Below, piece by piece: positions 1 through 8,590 of a stretch of DNA of 64,000 bases (the stretch's first letter is position 1; each line of letters opens with the position of its first letter). The notes beneath the pieces were generated by a model. That model saw nothing but the letters and a program-made list of their open reading frames with translations. It was not told the DNA's origin and made no database searches. The position numbers and the translations under genes are program-made. This DNA is from Oceanibium sediminis (GTDB taxonomy: Bacteria > Pseudomonadota > Alphaproteobacteria > Rhodobacterales > Rhodobacteraceae): NCBI RefSeq assembly GCF_003265325.1, contig NZ_QGNX01000001.1, forward strand, positions 372,001 through 436,000. The letters are read 5' to 3'.

Positions 1-2
1 TG

Positions 3-821
3 CTGGAGGATATCGCCCGCCACAAGGCCACCTACTTCGGCGGCACACCCACGATGTACGTCTACATGGTCGGTGTCTTCGATGCGGAAAAGCACGACCT
101 GTCGTCCCTGCGGGTCTGCACCACGGGCGGCGCACCGGTGCCCCAGCCGATCATCCGCAAGTTCGAGGAACTGGCAGGCGCGCGTGTGAGCCAGGTCTAC
201 GGCGCGACGGAAACCTGCGGCCAGAACGTGATCGAACCGGTGCGCGGACCGCGCCGCGCCGGGGCGGCGGGCCTGCCCGTCGGCTCCTCCGTCATCACCA
301 TCGTCGGCGAGGACGGCACCCCCCTGCCCCAGGGCGAGGTGGGCGAGGTCGTCATCGGCGGGGACTGCGTGTCGCTCGGCTATGCCGACGACGCGAAGGC
401 CACGGCGGAAAGCTTCGGCCCGCGCGGCTGGCTGTCAGGCGACCTCGGGTTCCTGGACGAGGACGGGTTCCTTTTCATCGTGGACCGCAAGAAGGACGTG
501 ATCATCACCGGCGGGCACAACATCTACCCGCTTGAAGTGGAAAGCGTGCTCTACCGCCAGGGCGGCGTGTCGATCTGCGCCGTGGTCCCCGCCCTGGACG
601 AGGCGAAGGGCGAAATCCCGGTCGCCATCGTGGTGCCCCTCCCCGGCGTAACGCTGGACGAGGAGATGCTGCGCACCCATTGCCGCGCCCACCTGGCCGC
701 CTACAAGGTGCCGCGCCGGTTCGAGTTCATCGACACCATGCCGGTGGAAGCCGCCAAGATCCGCAAGCGCGACCTGGTGGACGCGCTGCGCGCCGACAAC
801 CTGGACAAGTACCGCAACTGA
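3..821 (+). CDS. Acyl-CoA synthetase / AMP-dependent ligase, C-terminal part (5' end outside window)
   Basis: This is the last 272 codons of an adenylate-forming ligase of the acyl-CoA synthetase family, which activates a carboxylic acid with ATP and loads it onto CoA. The reading frame is open from the window edge, so the N-terminal half with the P-loop lies upstream. Visible core motifs are YGATETCG, the hinge region GDLGFLDEDG followed by DRKKDVIITGG, and NIYPLEVE. The small C-terminal domain ends with a lysine-rich stretch (EAAKIRKRDL) where the catalytic lysine of the family sits. The substrate cannot be read from this part. It converges on the SDR/Liv operon, so a shared role in uptake and activation of an organic acid is possible but is inference. 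Confidence 0.9.
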   Translation: MEDIARHKATYFGGTPTMYVYMVGVFDAEKHDLSSLRVCTTGGAPVPQPIIRKFEELAGARVSQVYGATETCGQNVIEPVRGPRRAGAAGLPVGSSVITIVGEDGTPLPQGEVGEVVIGGDCVSLGYADDAKATAESFGPRGWLSGDLGFLDEDGFLFIVDRKKDVIITGGHNIYPLEVESVLYRQGGVSICAVVPALDEAKGEIPVAIVVPLPGVTLDEEMLRTHCRAHLAAYKVPRRFEFIDTMPVEAAKIRKRDLVDALRADNLDKYRN

Positions 822-823
822 GC

Positions 824-866
824 GAAAAGGGCGGCGGCGCGCTCAGCGCCCGCCGTCGCCTTCACC
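824..866. terminator. GC-rich imperfect hairpin between convergent genes
   Basis: The 48-base gap between two convergent genes contains an imperfect inverted repeat: an AAGGGCGGCGG arm opposite a CCGCCGTCGCCTT arm around a short loop. It sits where a bidirectional terminator is expected. Pairing is imperfect and no strong T-tract follows on either strand, so this is a weak call. Confidence 0.35.
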
Positions 867-869
867 ATC

Positions 870-1661
870 CTAATCGGGGATGCGGATGACATCCCCAGCC
901 GCGCCCATCACGGACCAGCCGCCATCCACCGGCAGCACGACGCCCGTGACGTAGGACGCCCAATCAGACAGCAGGAACGCCACGGCACGTGCCATCTCGT
1001 CCGGCAGGGCCAGGCGTTGCAGGGGGGTGTGGCGCTCGATCTCGTCGAAATCGACGGCCTTGCGGTCCATCAGGTCCTGCACCATCGGCGTGCGGGTGTA
1101 GGCAGGCGCAATGGCGTTCACGCGCACGCCGGACGGCCCCCAGTCACAGGCCAGCGCCTTGGTCAGATGGTCCACGCCCGCTTTGCTGACGCCATAGGCG
1201 GAACGCCCCGGAAACGCGCTGATCCCCACGATGGAGGAGATGTTGACCATCGCCCCCTTGCCCGCCGCCAGCATCGCCGGGGCCGCCGCGCGGCACATGT
1301 GATAGGTGCCCCGCAGGTTGACGTCGAGGATATGGCTCCACCGGTCCGGATCATATTCATGGGCGGGCTGGAAGGCATCCGCGATCCCCGCCGCGTTTAC
1401 CAGCAGGCTGACGGGGCCGAGCGTTTCGGCGGTTTCGGCGACCATGGTCTCGGCCGCCTTTGCGTCGCTGACATCGCCATGCACCGCCGCTTGCGCGCCG
1501 GTGCGCTCCTTGGCGGCGGCAAGCGCCTCTTCGTTACGGTCCGCCAGCGCCACCTGCGCGCCAAGGGCGGCAAGGCGTGTGGCGATTGCCTCTCCGATCC
1601 CGCTGGCGCCGCCCGTGACAAGGGCCGTCCGTCCGTCAAATCGAAGGGGCATATCGCTCAT
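870..1661 (-). CDS. SDR family NAD(P)-dependent oxidoreductase
   Basis: A classical short-chain dehydrogenase of 263 residues, the usual length for the family. The cofactor-binding motif TGGASGIG lies at residues 16-23, the NAG-type strand motif (NAAG) near 89-92, the catalytic serine in NISS at 140-143, and the Tyr/Lys pair in YGVSK at 156-160. It ends in a typical PVDGGWSV C-terminus. These residues support an active alcohol/ketone oxidoreductase; the substrate is unknown. Its start overlaps the stop of the preceding SDR by four bases (ATGA), so it is the last gene of the minus-strand Liv transporter operon. It probably oxidises or reduces a compound imported by that transporter (inference). 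Confidence 0.88.
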   Translation of the reverse strand: MSDMPLRFDGRTALVTGGASGIGEAIATRLAALGAQVALADRNEEALAAAKERTGAQAAVHGDVSDAKAAETMVAETAETLGPVSLLVNAAGIADAFQPAHEYDPDRWSHILDVNLRGTYHMCRAAAPAMLAAGKGAMVNISSIVGISAFPGRSAYGVSKAGVDHLTKALACDWGPSGVRVNAIAPAYTRTPMVQDLMDRKAVDFDEIERHTPLQRLALPDEMARAVAFLLSDWASYVTGVVLPVDGGWSVMGAAGDVIRIPD

Positions 1662-2407
1662 CTGTCCGGGTCCTTTCCGTCCGCCTCATCGGCCTTGAAA
1701 TGCGCATCCGGCGTCCATTCGGCAGCGGGGCGTCGGTGCAGCGCCATGTAGTAATCCGCAACCCGATCAGGGTCATAGGGCGTCCCCGCCGCCATCGTGC
1801 CGTGGATCGCCACGGTGGAGACCTGCACGCCCAGCGGGCCCAGCTCCAGCGCCAGCGAATGGCCAAGACTGCGCAGGGCAGCCTTCCCGAGGGATACCGC
1901 CCCCCATTCGATCCAGGGACCGAAGGCCAGGACGCCGCCGGTCAGCAGGATCGTACCGCGCCCGCGCTCGATCATGCCGGGCGCAACATGCCGCGCCGCG
2001 CTGAGCGCGCCTTCGACATTGGTGCGAAAACTCTCGGTCAGCGCGGCGGCGTCCATCGGCGCGCCGCGCGCCTTCCAGCCCGGCGCGCTGGAGTATTCCG
2101 CCTTCTCGATCCCGGAAGGAGTCACGAAGCGCGACGGCTCCACGATGGCGGCGTTGTAAATCAGCACCTCCGGCGCGCCGTTCGTCGCCTGAAGCCGGTC
2201 CATCGCCGCTGCAAGGCTTGCGGGGTCTGCGGCATCGCCAACCGCCCCGGTGCACGCAAGCCCCTCACCGGCCAGCGTTTCCGCGTAGCCGCTCACCGCC
2301 TCGGCGCGGCGGGCGACGAAACCCGTCGCCAGCCCGGCCCGGGCTGCGGCGCGGACAAGCGACAGGCCCAGCGTTGGGCCCGCCCCGATCACGACGGCAG
2401 CACTCAC
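1658..2407 (-). CDS. Atypical SDR-family protein
   Basis: A Rossmann-fold protein of 249 residues related to short-chain dehydrogenases. I chose the GTG at 2407 because it overlaps the stop of the upstream permease (GTGA) and begins right at the first strand (SAAVVIGAG). Longer upstream frames are low-complexity Arg/Gly sequence. The glycine-rich loop is GAGPTLG, and an internal NAA motif (near 85) replaces NAG. The lysine of the active site is present (K175 in VSLGK), but valine occupies the position of the catalytic tyrosine of the YxxxK motif. It may use another tyrosine, do different chemistry, or be a ligand-binding SDR. It is coupled to the permease gene before it and the SDR after it. 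Confidence 0.78.
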   Translation of the reverse strand: MSAAVVIGAGPTLGLSLVRAAARAGLATGFVARRAEAVSGYAETLAGEGLACTGAVGDAADPASLAAAMDRLQATNGAPEVLIYNAAIVEPSRFVTPSGIEKAEYSSAPGWKARGAPMDAAALTESFRTNVEGALSAARHVAPGMIERGRGTILLTGGVLAFGPWIEWGAVSLGKAALRSLGHSLALELGPLGVQVSTVAIHGTMAAGTPYDPDRVADYYMALHRRPAAEWTPDAHFKADEADGKDPDR

Positions 2408-4347
2408 TGCGCGGCCTCTTCCTTTGGCTCGGCGGCCGGTGCGCCCAGCTCGGCCTCGCGCCGGCGTTCGGCGCGGCGGCCCAGCCAGCTTTCCGCCGTG
2501 CCGACAACGCCCTGTCGCAGGAACAGCACGCACAACACGAAGGCCGCGCCCTGCACCACGATCACCCAAGCGCCGAACTCCGCGAACTCACGCTGCAGCG
2601 TCACCACGATGGCCGCGCCCACGACCGGGCCAAGGATCGTGCCGACCCCGCCGATCAGCGTCATCAGCAGCGCATCCGCCGAGGTCATGAAGTGCACGTC
2701 CGTCAGCGAGGCGATCTGGAACACGATCGCCTTCATGCCCCCCGCGACACCCGCCAGCATGGCCGAGATCGTGAAGGCCACCAGCTTGAAGCGATCCGCC
2801 GAGTAGCCGAGCGAGACCGTCCGCTGGTTGTTGTCGCGGATCGCGCGCAGCACCTGCCCGAAGGGCGAGCGCAGCAGGCGATAGATGAACGCGAAGCACA
2901 GCAGGAACACGGTCAGCACGAAGAAGTACATCGTCATCGTGTCGTTCAGGTCGATCAGGCCGAACAGCTTGCCCCGCGGCACGGACTGGATGCCGTCCTC
3001 GCCATGGGTCCACTCGGCCTGCACCGCGTAGAAGGACACGATCTGCGCCAGCGCCAGCGTGATCATCGCGAAGTACAGCCCCTGCCGGCGGATCGCCAGC
3101 CAGCCGAACAGCGCGCCGATGGCCGTGGCCAGCGCCGTACCGCCGAGGATCGCGAGTTCAGGCGACCAGCCCCAGACGGCGGCGATATGCGCCGCGCCAT
3201 AGGCGGCCGCCCCGAAGAAGGCCGCGTGCCCGAAGGCCAGCAGGCCGAGGTAGCCGAACACCAGGTTGTAGGCACAGGCGAACAGCGCGAAGCACAGGAT
3301 CTTCATCGCGAAGACGGGATAGACCAGGTAGGGCAGCACGATCCCGACGATTGCCAGCACAGGGATCCACAGGCGGCCGTTTTCCAGGATGCTCTCACGC
3401 CGCGCCGTGGTGATGTCCGCCCCCGAATGGGCCGAGGTGTCCTTGCCGAACAGCCCCTGGGGCCGCAGGATCAGGACCAGCGCCATGCAGATGAAGATCA
3501 CGGTCGAGGACGCCTCGGGCCAGAACACCTTGGTCAGACCCTCGATGATGCCAAGGCCGATGCCGCTGACGATGGCCCCCGCGATGGAGCCCATACCCCC
3601 GATCACAACGATCGCGAAGATGATGACGATCACCGACTGGCCCATCTGCGGGCTGACCTGGTAGATCGGCGCCGCCATGACGCCGGTCAGCCCCGCAAGG
3701 CCCACGCCGAAGGCATAGGTCAGCATCAGCATCCGCGGCACGTTGATGCCGAAGGCGCGCACCAGGTCGGGGTTTTCCGTCGCGGCGCGCAGGTAGGCGC
3801 CAAGGCGGGTGCGCTCGATCACCACCCAGGTGGCGATACAGACGACCAGCGCGGCCACGATGACCCAGACGCGATAGATCGGCAGGAACATGAAGCCCAG
3901 GTTCACGCCACCCTTCAGCGCGTCCGGCACGCCGTACTGCTGGCCCGCCGCGCCGAATTTCACGTTGAACAGCCCTTCGATCACGAAGGCCAGACCCACG
4001 GTCAGCAACAGCCCGTAGGCATGTTCGAGGTCATAGACCTTGCGGATGAACAACCGCTCGGTCAGCGCCCCGATGGCCGCCACCGCCGGCGGCACCAGGA
4101 TCAGCGCCCACCAGTAGCCGAGCGAGGGCAGCCCGAGGCCCGGGAACAGTTGCGGCAGGCTGGCCAGGAACCAGGCCCCGAATGCGCCCAGCATGTACTG
4201 CGCGCCATGCACGAAGTTCCCGATGCGCAGCATCCCGAAGATGATCGCCACGCCCATGCTCATCATGGCGTAGAACAGCCCGTTGATCAGGCCGATCAGA
4301 ACCTGCCCAAACAGCAGTGCGGGGGGGACTCCCAGAAGTTCGGTCAT
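2404..4347 (-). CDS. Branched-chain amino acid-type ABC transporter permease, LivH-LivM fusion
   Basis: A 647-residue membrane protein that joins both permeases of a LivHMGF-type importer in one chain. Residues about 1-300 match LivH (start MTELLGVPPALLFGQ, then GLFYAMMSMGVAIIFGMLR; later VIGGMGSIAGA). Residues about 330-615 match LivM (AYNLVFGYLGLLAFGHAAF; later TLIGGVGTILGPVVGA). The tail after about 615 is charged and probably cytoplasmic. LivH and LivM are normally separate proteins of about 300 and 330-420 residues. The gene follows livF by one base and precedes an SDR with which it overlaps. The family imports branched-chain amino acids, amides, urea or aromatic acids; the substrate here is not determined. 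Confidence 0.92.
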   Translation of the reverse strand: MTELLGVPPALLFGQVLIGLINGLFYAMMSMGVAIIFGMLRIGNFVHGAQYMLGAFGAWFLASLPQLFPGLGLPSLGYWWALILVPPAVAAIGALTERLFIRKVYDLEHAYGLLLTVGLAFVIEGLFNVKFGAAGQQYGVPDALKGGVNLGFMFLPIYRVWVIVAALVVCIATWVVIERTRLGAYLRAATENPDLVRAFGINVPRMLMLTYAFGVGLAGLTGVMAAPIYQVSPQMGQSVIVIIFAIVVIGGMGSIAGAIVSGIGLGIIEGLTKVFWPEASSTVIFICMALVLILRPQGLFGKDTSAHSGADITTARRESILENGRLWIPVLAIVGIVLPYLVYPVFAMKILCFALFACAYNLVFGYLGLLAFGHAAFFGAAAYGAAHIAAVWGWSPELAILGGTALATAIGALFGWLAIRRQGLYFAMITLALAQIVSFYAVQAEWTHGEDGIQSVPRGKLFGLIDLNDTMTMYFFVLTVFLLCFAFIYRLLRSPFGQVLRAIRDNNQRTVSLGYSADRFKLVAFTISAMLAGVAGGMKAIVFQIASLTDVHFMTSADALLMTLIGGVGTILGPVVGAAIVVTLQREFAEFGAWVIVVQGAAFVLCVLFLRQGVVGTAESWLGRRAERRREAELGAPAAEPKEEAAQ

Positions 4348-4348
4348 G

Positions 4349-5056
4349 TCAGGCCCTCAGATAGCTTTCGATGCGTTTACCGTCTTTTTCGATCCCGGCG
4401 CGGTCCATCTGGTCGATGACCTGTCCATGCTCGACGACGTAGTGACGGTCCGCCAGCCGCGCGGCGAAACGGTAGTTCTGCTCCACCAGCACCACGGTCA
4501 GGCCGCGCGCCTTCATGGCCTTCACCACCTCGGCGATCTGCTGGACGATGACCGGGGCCAGCCCCTCTGTCGGTTCGTCCAGCAGCAGGATGTCGGCGCC
4601 GGTGCGCAGGATGCGGGCGATGGCCAGCATCTGCTGCTCGCCCCCCGACAGTTTCCCGCCAGAGCTGCGCCAGCGTTCCCGCAGGTTGGGGAACAGGCTC
4701 AGCAGCTCGTCCTCGGTCATGCCGCCGGGCTTGACGACCGGGGGCAGGTGCAGGTTCTCGGCCACGGACAGGCTGGCGAAGATGCCCCGCTCTTCCGGGC
4801 ACCAGGCCAGGCCGCGCCGGGCGATCTTTTCCGGGCTTTGGCCGAGGATTTCCTCGCCGTGCAGGCGCACGCTGCCGCTGGAGCGGCGCATCAGCCCGAC
4901 GATGGTGCGCAGGGTGGTGGATTTGCCCGCGCCGTTGCGCCCCAGAAGCGAGACGACCTCGCCCCGGCGGACCTCGAAATTCATGCCGTGAAGGGCCTGG
5001 CTTTCGCCATACCACGCCTTCAGATCGGACACTTGCAGAACGGTTGAGTCAGTCAA
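4349..5056 (-). CDS. livF: ABC transporter ATP-binding protein, LivF type
   Basis: A 235-residue ATPase of the HAAT importer family. The Walker A motif GRNGAGKS is at residues 39-46, the ABC signature LSGGEQQM follows in mid-protein, and the Walker B motif is ILLLDEPTEGL, with the H-loop region LVEQNYRFA after it. The short length and EPTEGLAP segment are typical of LivF rather than LivG. The start overlaps the end of livG by eight bases, indicating translational coupling. It would drive the fused LivHM permease together with LivG. The symbol denotes family; leucine/isoleucine/valine specificity is not shown. Confidence 0.9.
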   Translation of the reverse strand: MTDSTVLQVSDLKAWYGESQALHGMNFEVRRGEVVSLLGRNGAGKSTTLRTIVGLMRRSSGSVRLHGEEILGQSPEKIARRGLAWCPEERGIFASLSVAENLHLPPVVKPGGMTEDELLSLFPNLRERWRSSGGKLSGGEQQMLAIARILRTGADILLLDEPTEGLAPVIVQQIAEVVKAMKARGLTVVLVEQNYRFAARLADRHYVVEHGQVIDQMDRAGIEKDGKRIESYLRA

Positions 5057-5804
5057 TGTCGTCCCCGATGTAGGCCTCGATGACCGCCGGATCGGCGGCG
5101 ATGGACTTGTAGTCGCCCTCGGCCAGGATCTTGCCCCGCGCCAGAACGGTGATGCGATCCGCCAGTTCGGCGACCACGGAAAGATTGTGCTCGACCATCA
5201 GGATGGTCCGGTTCTTCGCCTGCTCTGCGATCAGCTCGCTGATCCGCACGACGTCCTGCTGGCCAAGGCCGGCCATCGGCTCGTCCAGCAGCATCAACTC
5301 GGGGTCCAGCGCCATGGTCGTAGCGAATTCCAGCGCCCGCTTGCGCCCGTAGGACAGGCCCGCGGCGGGACGGTCACGCCAGTCCAGCAGGCCGACGGAA
5401 TCGAGCAGCTCGTCCACCCGGTCCGCCAGGTTGTCCAGCACGCTGTCCGCCCGCCAGAACGAAAAGGACAGACCCGTGGGACGCTGCAAGGCGATGCGCA
5501 CGTTTTCGGCCACGGTCATCCGCCCGAAGATCGCCGAGATCTGGAACGAGCGCACCATCCCCTGCCGCGCAACGTCGGCGGGCTTGGTGTTGGTGATGTC
5601 CCGCCCGTTGTAGAAGATCTGCCCCTCGGACGGATCGAGGAACTTCGACACCAGGTTGAACACCGTGGTCTTGCCCGCGCCGTTGGGCCCGATCAGCGCG
5701 TGAACCGAGTTCCGCGCCACGGTCAGGTCGACCCCGTCGACAGCGGCAAAGCCGCCGAAACGGCGCACCAGGCCGCGGGTCTCTATGATCGCATCTTGTG
5801 TCAT
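5049..5804 (-). CDS. livG: ABC transporter ATP-binding protein, LivG type
   Basis: A 251-residue ATPase with Walker A GPNGAGKT at residues 39-46, the signature region LSYGRKRALEFA (a variant in which LSGG is replaced by LSYG, common in LivG), and Walker B LMLLDEPMAGL. The ATG at 5804 is preferred over the GTG three bases upstream because it forms a TGATG overlap with the stop of the preceding small gene. It pairs with LivF to energise the LivHM fusion. The tail (ADPAVIEAYIGDD) is the characteristic LivG C-terminus. Confidence 0.9.
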   Translation of the reverse strand: MTQDAIIETRGLVRRFGGFAAVDGVDLTVARNSVHALIGPNGAGKTTVFNLVSKFLDPSEGQIFYNGRDITNTKPADVARQGMVRSFQISAIFGRMTVAENVRIALQRPTGLSFSFWRADSVLDNLADRVDELLDSVGLLDWRDRPAAGLSYGRKRALEFATTMALDPELMLLDEPMAGLGQQDVVRISELIAEQAKNRTILMVEHNLSVVAELADRITVLARGKILAEGDYKSIAADPAVIEAYIGDDID

Positions 5805-6091
5805 CACACTCCTTCCACCAATACGCCCCGCCCGAGCGAGGCCCGCTCGCGCATTGGCACCAGGTCCTGGTAGGCCTTCGAGTGATAGAAATCGCGCGCC
5901 GCCTCATAGCTCGGGAATTCCACCACCGACAGGCTTGCCGGGGTCCAGTCGCCTTCCAGCGGCTCGATCCGGCGGCTGGCCATCACGAACCGCCCGCCCG
6001 CCGCTTCCATCACCGGCCCCGCGACGGCCCGGTATTCGTCCCACGCCTCCGGATCGGTGATTTCTATGTCGAATACAAGATATCCGGCCAT
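5804..6091 (-). CDS. DUF1330 family protein
   Basis: A small protein of 95 residues with the ferredoxin-like alpha-beta fold of the DUF1330 family: a YLVFDIEITDPEAWDEY start, a central GGRF, and a closing segment with SYEAARDFYHSKAYQDL. The ATG at 6091 is chosen because GAGAGG lies eight bases upstream; the GTG at 6106 would add only five residues. The family's function is not established; some members sit with dehydrogenases or catabolic genes. Here it is embedded between the binding protein and livG of a transporter operon, so it may act on, or bind, the transported compound or a product (inference). Confidence 0.82.
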   Translation of the reverse strand: MAGYLVFDIEITDPEAWDEYRAVAGPVMEAAGGRFVMASRRIEPLEGDWTPASLSVVEFPSYEAARDFYHSKAYQDLVPMRERASLGRGVLVEGV

Positions 6092-6160
6092 CGCCGTGCC
6101 TCTCACTCATGCATGCCCAAGGCAAAGCCCTGGCTATCGCCGGAACCGCCCCGACGTCAG

Positions 6161-6202
6161 AAGAAAAAAATGCCCCCCGACCGCATCACGGCCGAGGGGC
6201 GT
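6161..6202 (-). terminator. Rho-independent terminator after the binding-protein gene
   Basis: Reading the minus strand, a GC-rich hairpin (CGCCCCTCGGCCG, loop, CGGTCGGGGGGC) is followed by a run of seven T residues. It lies 13 bases downstream of the substrate-binding protein stop and before the DUF1330 gene. It probably makes most transcripts end after the binding protein and lets a fraction read on into livGF-livHM, giving the usual excess of binding protein. Confidence 0.8.
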
Positions 6203-6214
6203 CCTGGGGAGGAA

Positions 6215-7417
6215 TTAGTTGCTGGCGGTGACCAGCGGGCAGGCGGAGGCGCTGAGCGGCTGGAACGCCTCATCAGCCGGAACCGTCGCCTCAAGGCGGA
6301 AGTATTCCTGCGAGTCGCCCACCTCGTCCGCGTCGCGGACTTCCAGCAGGTACATGTCATGCACCAGGCGGCCGTTGGGGCGCAGCTCACCGCTTTTCAC
6401 GAACATGTCGTCCAGGTCCGCGCCCTGCATGGCCTGGAAAACCGCGTCCGGGTCATCGCTGCCGGCGGCCTGCACCGCGTTCAGGTAGGCGGTCGCGGCG
6501 GAATAGTTGCCGGCGGCCACCCAGCCCGGCGCGTTGCCGGTGATGTCCTTCATCCGCTCACCGAAAGCGCGGGACTCGTCGTCCTGCGTCCAGAACCACG
6601 GCGCGGCGAACTGGATGCCCTGCAGCGACTCGGCCCCGATGGAGCGTGCGTCGGACTGGTGCAGGAAGGTCACCGCGACCCGCTGGCCCATGTCGATCAG
6701 GCCGAATTCCTGGATCTGCTTCAGCGCGTTGATCAGCTCGGACCCGTTCAGGTTCACCTGGATCACATCCGCGCCGGAGGCCTGCGCCTGAAGGATGAAG
6801 GACGAGAAGTCGGTGGTGCCCAGCGGCGCGGCGACCTTGCCGACCACCTCGCCGCCGCCATTGGCGACAGCGGTTTCCACCCAGCTCGACATGACCTTGC
6901 CGGCCTCGTAGTCGGGGGAGAGGATGAAGAACTTCTCGAAACCCTTGTCGAGCTGCGCGTTCACCGCCGTTCCCACGGTCGAATAGGCGTCATAGGCCCA
7001 GGCCAGCACGTGGCCGTTGCAGTCCGCTTCGGTCGGGCGATCGGTCAGCGGAGAGATGAAGATCCCCATCTTCTCGCTCTCGCCGATCAGCGTGTTCAGC
7101 CCCAGCGCGATGGCGGAGTTCGGTACGTCCAGGATCAGGTCCACGCCCTGCGTGTCCAGCCACTCGCGCGCGATGGACAGCGCGACGTCCGGCTTGTTCT
7201 GGTGGTCCGCCGAAACGAACTCGATCGGCTGGCCCAGGACCTCTCCGCCGAAGTCCGCGATGGCGAGCTTGACCGCCTCGACCGCCTCGGTCCCGCCGAG
7301 CGCGGAGAACGACGTGCTCTGGTCGTTCAGAACGCCGATCTTGACGACTCCGTCGGCGGCGAAAGCGCCGCCCACGGTCAGGGCGAGCACGGCAGCACTG
7401 GCAAAAAGGTTCTTCAT
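6215..7417 (-). CDS. ABC transporter substrate-binding protein, LivK/HAAT type
   Basis: A periplasmic type I binding protein of 400 residues. The ATG at 7417 is chosen because GGAGG lies just upstream and the protein then begins with a clean signal peptide (MKNLFASAAVLALTVGGAFA, cleavage after AFA). The mature start VKIGVLNDQSTSFSALGG is the typical first strand of HAAT receptors, with the QSTSFSALGG loop that binds the ligand carboxylate/amine. The later region VAVTFLHQSD and the C-terminal REPRNGRL-like segment (ELRPNGRLVHDMYL) also fit. It is the first gene of the operon and delivers substrate to LivHM/LivGF. The ligand is unknown; the catabolic genes downstream suggest an organic acid rather than an amino acid (inference). 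Confidence 0.9.
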   Translation of the reverse strand: MKNLFASAAVLALTVGGAFAADGVVKIGVLNDQSTSFSALGGTEAVEAVKLAIADFGGEVLGQPIEFVSADHQNKPDVALSIAREWLDTQGVDLILDVPNSAIALGLNTLIGESEKMGIFISPLTDRPTEADCNGHVLAWAYDAYSTVGTAVNAQLDKGFEKFFILSPDYEAGKVMSSWVETAVANGGGEVVGKVAAPLGTTDFSSFILQAQASGADVIQVNLNGSELINALKQIQEFGLIDMGQRVAVTFLHQSDARSIGAESLQGIQFAAPWFWTQDDESRAFGERMKDITGNAPGWVAAGNYSAATAYLNAVQAAGSDDPDAVFQAMQGADLDDMFVKSGELRPNGRLVHDMYLLEVRDADEVGDSQEYFRLEATVPADEAFQPLSASACPLVTASN

Positions 7418-7513
7418 GGTTTCCTCCGGTCTGATGGCCAGGTTCGGGTTTTGCGGTTTTCCGGCCTTTGACTTCACCCTGTCAGCCAACCCTCGAACCG
7501 GCATCGTCCAAAG

Positions 7514-7553
7514 GGACTAACGCCAGCGGGGCCCCAAGCTCAAGCGCTAGTCC
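7514..7553. promoter_or_regulatory. Inverted repeat between divergent operons
   Basis: In the 246-base gap between the binding-protein operon (minus) and the reductase pair (plus), GGACTAACGC at 7514-7523 faces GCGCTAGTCC at 7544-7553. The arms match at nine of ten positions and enclose a smaller GGGGCCCC palindrome. The position between two divergent promoters suggests an operator for a regulator encoded elsewhere; an RNA hairpin is the alternative. Confidence 0.35.
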
Positions 7554-7663
7554 TAGGCCATATGGACGATGAGCCCGCCGCCCCCCGCGCTCAGGGTGGC
7601 GCTTGCCAGGCGCGCCCGGCGAAACATGCCGGCGCGCGCGTGTAAGGAATGGAGGCTTTCAGC

Positions 7664-8590
7664 ATGAAACAACGAATACTCATCGTGGGCGGGACCGGCA
7701 TGATCGGTGGCCACGCGGCGATGCAACTGGCGGCGGAAGGCCATTCGGTCACGTTGGGCGCACGCAACCCGGTCACCCCGGCGACGCCGATGGCCGGAAT
7801 GCCGATCCTGTTCGGCGACTATTCCGATGGCGGTTTCGATAACGCTGACCTGGCGCAGTTCGACTCGATCGTCTTCGCGGCGGGGAACGACATTCGCCAC
7901 ATCCCGAAGGACGTGGACGAAGACGCCTTCTGGCAGCGCACGCAGATCGGCGGCGTGCCCGATTTCGCCGAACGCGCCAAGCGCGCCGGCGTGCGCCGTT
8001 TCGTGCAGCTCGGCAGCTATTACCACCAGTTGCGCCCGGACATCGCCGAGCATGACGCCTATGTCCGCGCACGGAAACTGGCGGACGAGGGCGCGCGTGC
8101 GCTGGCGGACGACAGCTTCAACGTCTGCACACTGAACCCACCCTCGATCGTCGGCGCACTGCCCGGCATCCCGGCCAAGCGTTACCAGATCCTGGCCGAT
8201 TGGGGCCGTGGCAAGATGCCTGAGATCGGCGCATGGGCCCCTCCGGGCGGCACCAACTACATGTCCGTGAAATCGCTGGTTCAGGCGATTTCGGGCGCGC
8301 TCAGCAATGCCGAAAGCGGCAAGGCCTACCTGATCGGGGACGAGAACCTGAGCTTCCGCGATTTCTTCCAGATGGTGTTCGACGCCGTGGGCAGCGACCA
8401 GACCGTGGAAACGCGCGATGAAGAGCACCCGCTGCTGCCGGATCGCTTCATCGTGCAGGGCCGGGGCAACACCCTGTCCTACGAGCCGGACCCCGCCGAG
8501 ACGGCGCTTCTGGGCTATGACCGCGGCGATATCGCCCGCGCCGTGCGTGAAGTCGTCGGCATCGCCGAGAAGGAAGGGGCAGCGGCATGA
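7664..8590 (+). CDS. NAD(P)-binding epimerase/NmrA-like reductase
   Basis: A 308-residue protein with an N-terminal Rossmann fold: RILIVGGTGMIGGHAA is the GxxGxxG cofactor site. The ATG at 7664 is chosen because GGAGG lies nine bases upstream; the in-frame ATG 15 bases earlier overlaps that ribosome site. The middle (VRRFVQLGSYYHQL) resembles the active-site strand of extended SDR/NmrA proteins, and the C-terminal half contains a substrate domain with GGTNYMSVKSLVQAISGAL. It is translationally coupled (ATGA) to a second reductase, and the pair diverges from the Liv operon. Substrate unknown. Confidence 0.82.
   Translation: MKQRILIVGGTGMIGGHAAMQLAAEGHSVTLGARNPVTPATPMAGMPILFGDYSDGGFDNADLAQFDSIVFAAGNDIRHIPKDVDEDAFWQRTQIGGVPDFAERAKRAGVRRFVQLGSYYHQLRPDIAEHDAYVRARKLADEGARALADDSFNVCTLNPPSIVGALPGIPAKRYQILADWGRGKMPEIGAWAPPGGTNYMSVKSLVQAISGALSNAESGKAYLIGDENLSFRDFFQMVFDAVGSDQTVETRDEEHPLLPDRFIVQGRGNTLSYEPDPAETALLGYDRGDIARAVREVVGIAEKEGAAA

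Noticed and set aside
2218-4419. Long plus-strand frames opposite the LivHM and SDR genes
   Set aside because: Composition is Arg/Gln/His-rich and mirrors the codon bias of the opposite strand; no ribosome site or family motif.
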